A DNA stretch of 5,628 bases, taken from positions 1 to 5,628 of the forward strand of contig JAJYDZ010000140.1 of the NCBI GenBank assembly GCA_021790415.1, written 5' to 3'. Positions 5,219 to 5,628 of the stretch are shown here, piece by piece. Within the stretch, counting starts at the first letter, position 1. Every line of letters starts with the position of its first letter. The translations under genes and the position numbers were made by a program. The notes beneath the pieces are model-generated. The model worked only from the letters and a program-made list of their open reading frames with translations. It ran no database searches and was not told the origin of the DNA. Source of the DNA: Thermoplasmata archaeon. GTDB lineage: Archaea > Thermoplasmatota > Thermoplasmata > Thermoplasmatales > Thermoplasmataceae.

Positions 5219-5628
5219 ATGAAGACAGTTGAAGATATAATGACAGAGAATCCATTGACAATTGATGAGGAAACAACAGTATCTCTAGCACTGAACAGAA
5301 TGAGGGATAACAAAATTGCTCAGCTACCAGTGGAATCCGAAAGAAAATATATGGGAATGATCAGCTATAGAGATATATTGAGAAGGAGGAGCATTCATCT
5401 GAATTCCAAAATAAAGAATTTTGTGACGAAATCTCCAGAACTCAAAAGAAGAGATACCCTTGAAAGGGCAGTAAATCTACTTAGAGACAGTGCAATGGGA
5501 GCCCTACCTGTGGTAGAAAATGGAAAGATTGCAGGTGTAGTTTCCAGAACAGACATAATAAAGAACATTGAGGAATTCGATGAACTCAAGGGTGTTCAGA
5601 CTTTTGATCTAATGCAGGATGCTTATTT
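5219..5628 (+). CDS. CBS-domain protein, C-terminus beyond the window
   Basis: The first 136 codons are present and the frame is open at the right edge. Two CBS motifs can be read. The first (residues about 1–58) has VEDIMTENPLTIDEETTV, ALNRMRDNKIAQLPV and MGMISYRDIL. The second (about 61–120) has VTKSPELKRRDTLERAVNLL, MGALPVV, and GKIAGVVSRTDIIK. A third may start at FDLMQDAY, since VxDLM-like words open such domains. CBS pairs bind adenine nucleotides (AMP, ATP, S-adenosylmethionine) and usually act as regulatory sensors; stand-alone CBS proteins of two to four repeats are common in archaea and their targets are mostly unknown. The gene starts 4 bases after the SHMT-like stop, with its SD over that stop, so it is co-transcribed and may regulate, or respond to, that enzyme. 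A catalytic or DNA-binding domain after the window end cannot be excluded. Confidence 0.85.
   Translation, partial: MKTVEDIMTENPLTIDEETTVSLALNRMRDNKIAQLPVESERKYMGMISYRDILRRRSIHLNSKIKNFVTKSPELKRRDTLERAVNLLRDSAMGALPVVENGKIAGVVSRTDIIKNIEEFDELKGVQTFDLMQDAY

Noticed and set aside
4330..5589. Minus-strand open frames at 4330–4557, 4965–5174 and 5395–5589
   Set aside because: All lie antisense within the SHMT-like and CBS genes, which have clear family motifs on the plus strand.
1..5628. CRISPR array, tRNA or rRNA genes
   Set aside because: No regularly spaced identical repeats beyond the three 24-bp IS21 repeats, and no tRNA or rRNA conserved blocks, were seen on either strand.

Overview
This AT-rich window (1–5628) most likely comes from an archaeon of the Thermoplasmatales type. 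Three things point there. Two genes have an A/T-rich TATA-like box centred about 25–27 bases before the start codon, which is the archaeal layout for leaderless mRNAs. Other genes use strong Shine-Dalgarno (SD) sequences of the GGAGGT type. Finally, a TPP riboswitch precedes an MFS permease; among archaea, TPP riboswitches are known mainly from Thermoplasma and Ferroplasma relatives, next to presumed thiamine transporters. Species cannot be told from the sequence.

Left part (1–744). Positions 2–321 hold the debris of an unidentified protein gene, broken by stop codons and a frame change. A small intact gene for a three-helix membrane protein follows (358–744).

Middle part (751 to about 2340). 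This is a graveyard of two mobile elements placed end to end. The first is the left end of an IS21-family element, with three 24-bp terminal repeats and a broken istA start. The second, on the minus strand, is an IS1634/IS4-type DDE transposase that has lost its N-terminus and carries five premature stops in one otherwise continuous frame. Neither can be active from this DNA alone.

Right part (2491–5628). This is the living half. A promoter, a TPP riboswitch and a 25-codon leader reading frame precede an intact 12-helix MFS permease, presumably a thiamine or thiamine-precursor transporter. The leader frame takes its SD and start codon from the aptamer itself and ends by overlapping the permease start. 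This suggests that TPP closes translation of the leader and, by coupling, of the permease. After a short promoter-bearing gap comes a probably leaderless gene for a PLP enzyme of the serine hydroxymethyltransferase fold with altered catalytic positions. A CBS-domain protein follows 4 bases later, apparently translationally coupled, and runs off the window.

The most interesting signals are the riboswitch/leader-ORF/permease arrangement and the SHMT-like enzyme, which has His where the catalytic Glu of true SHMTs should be.
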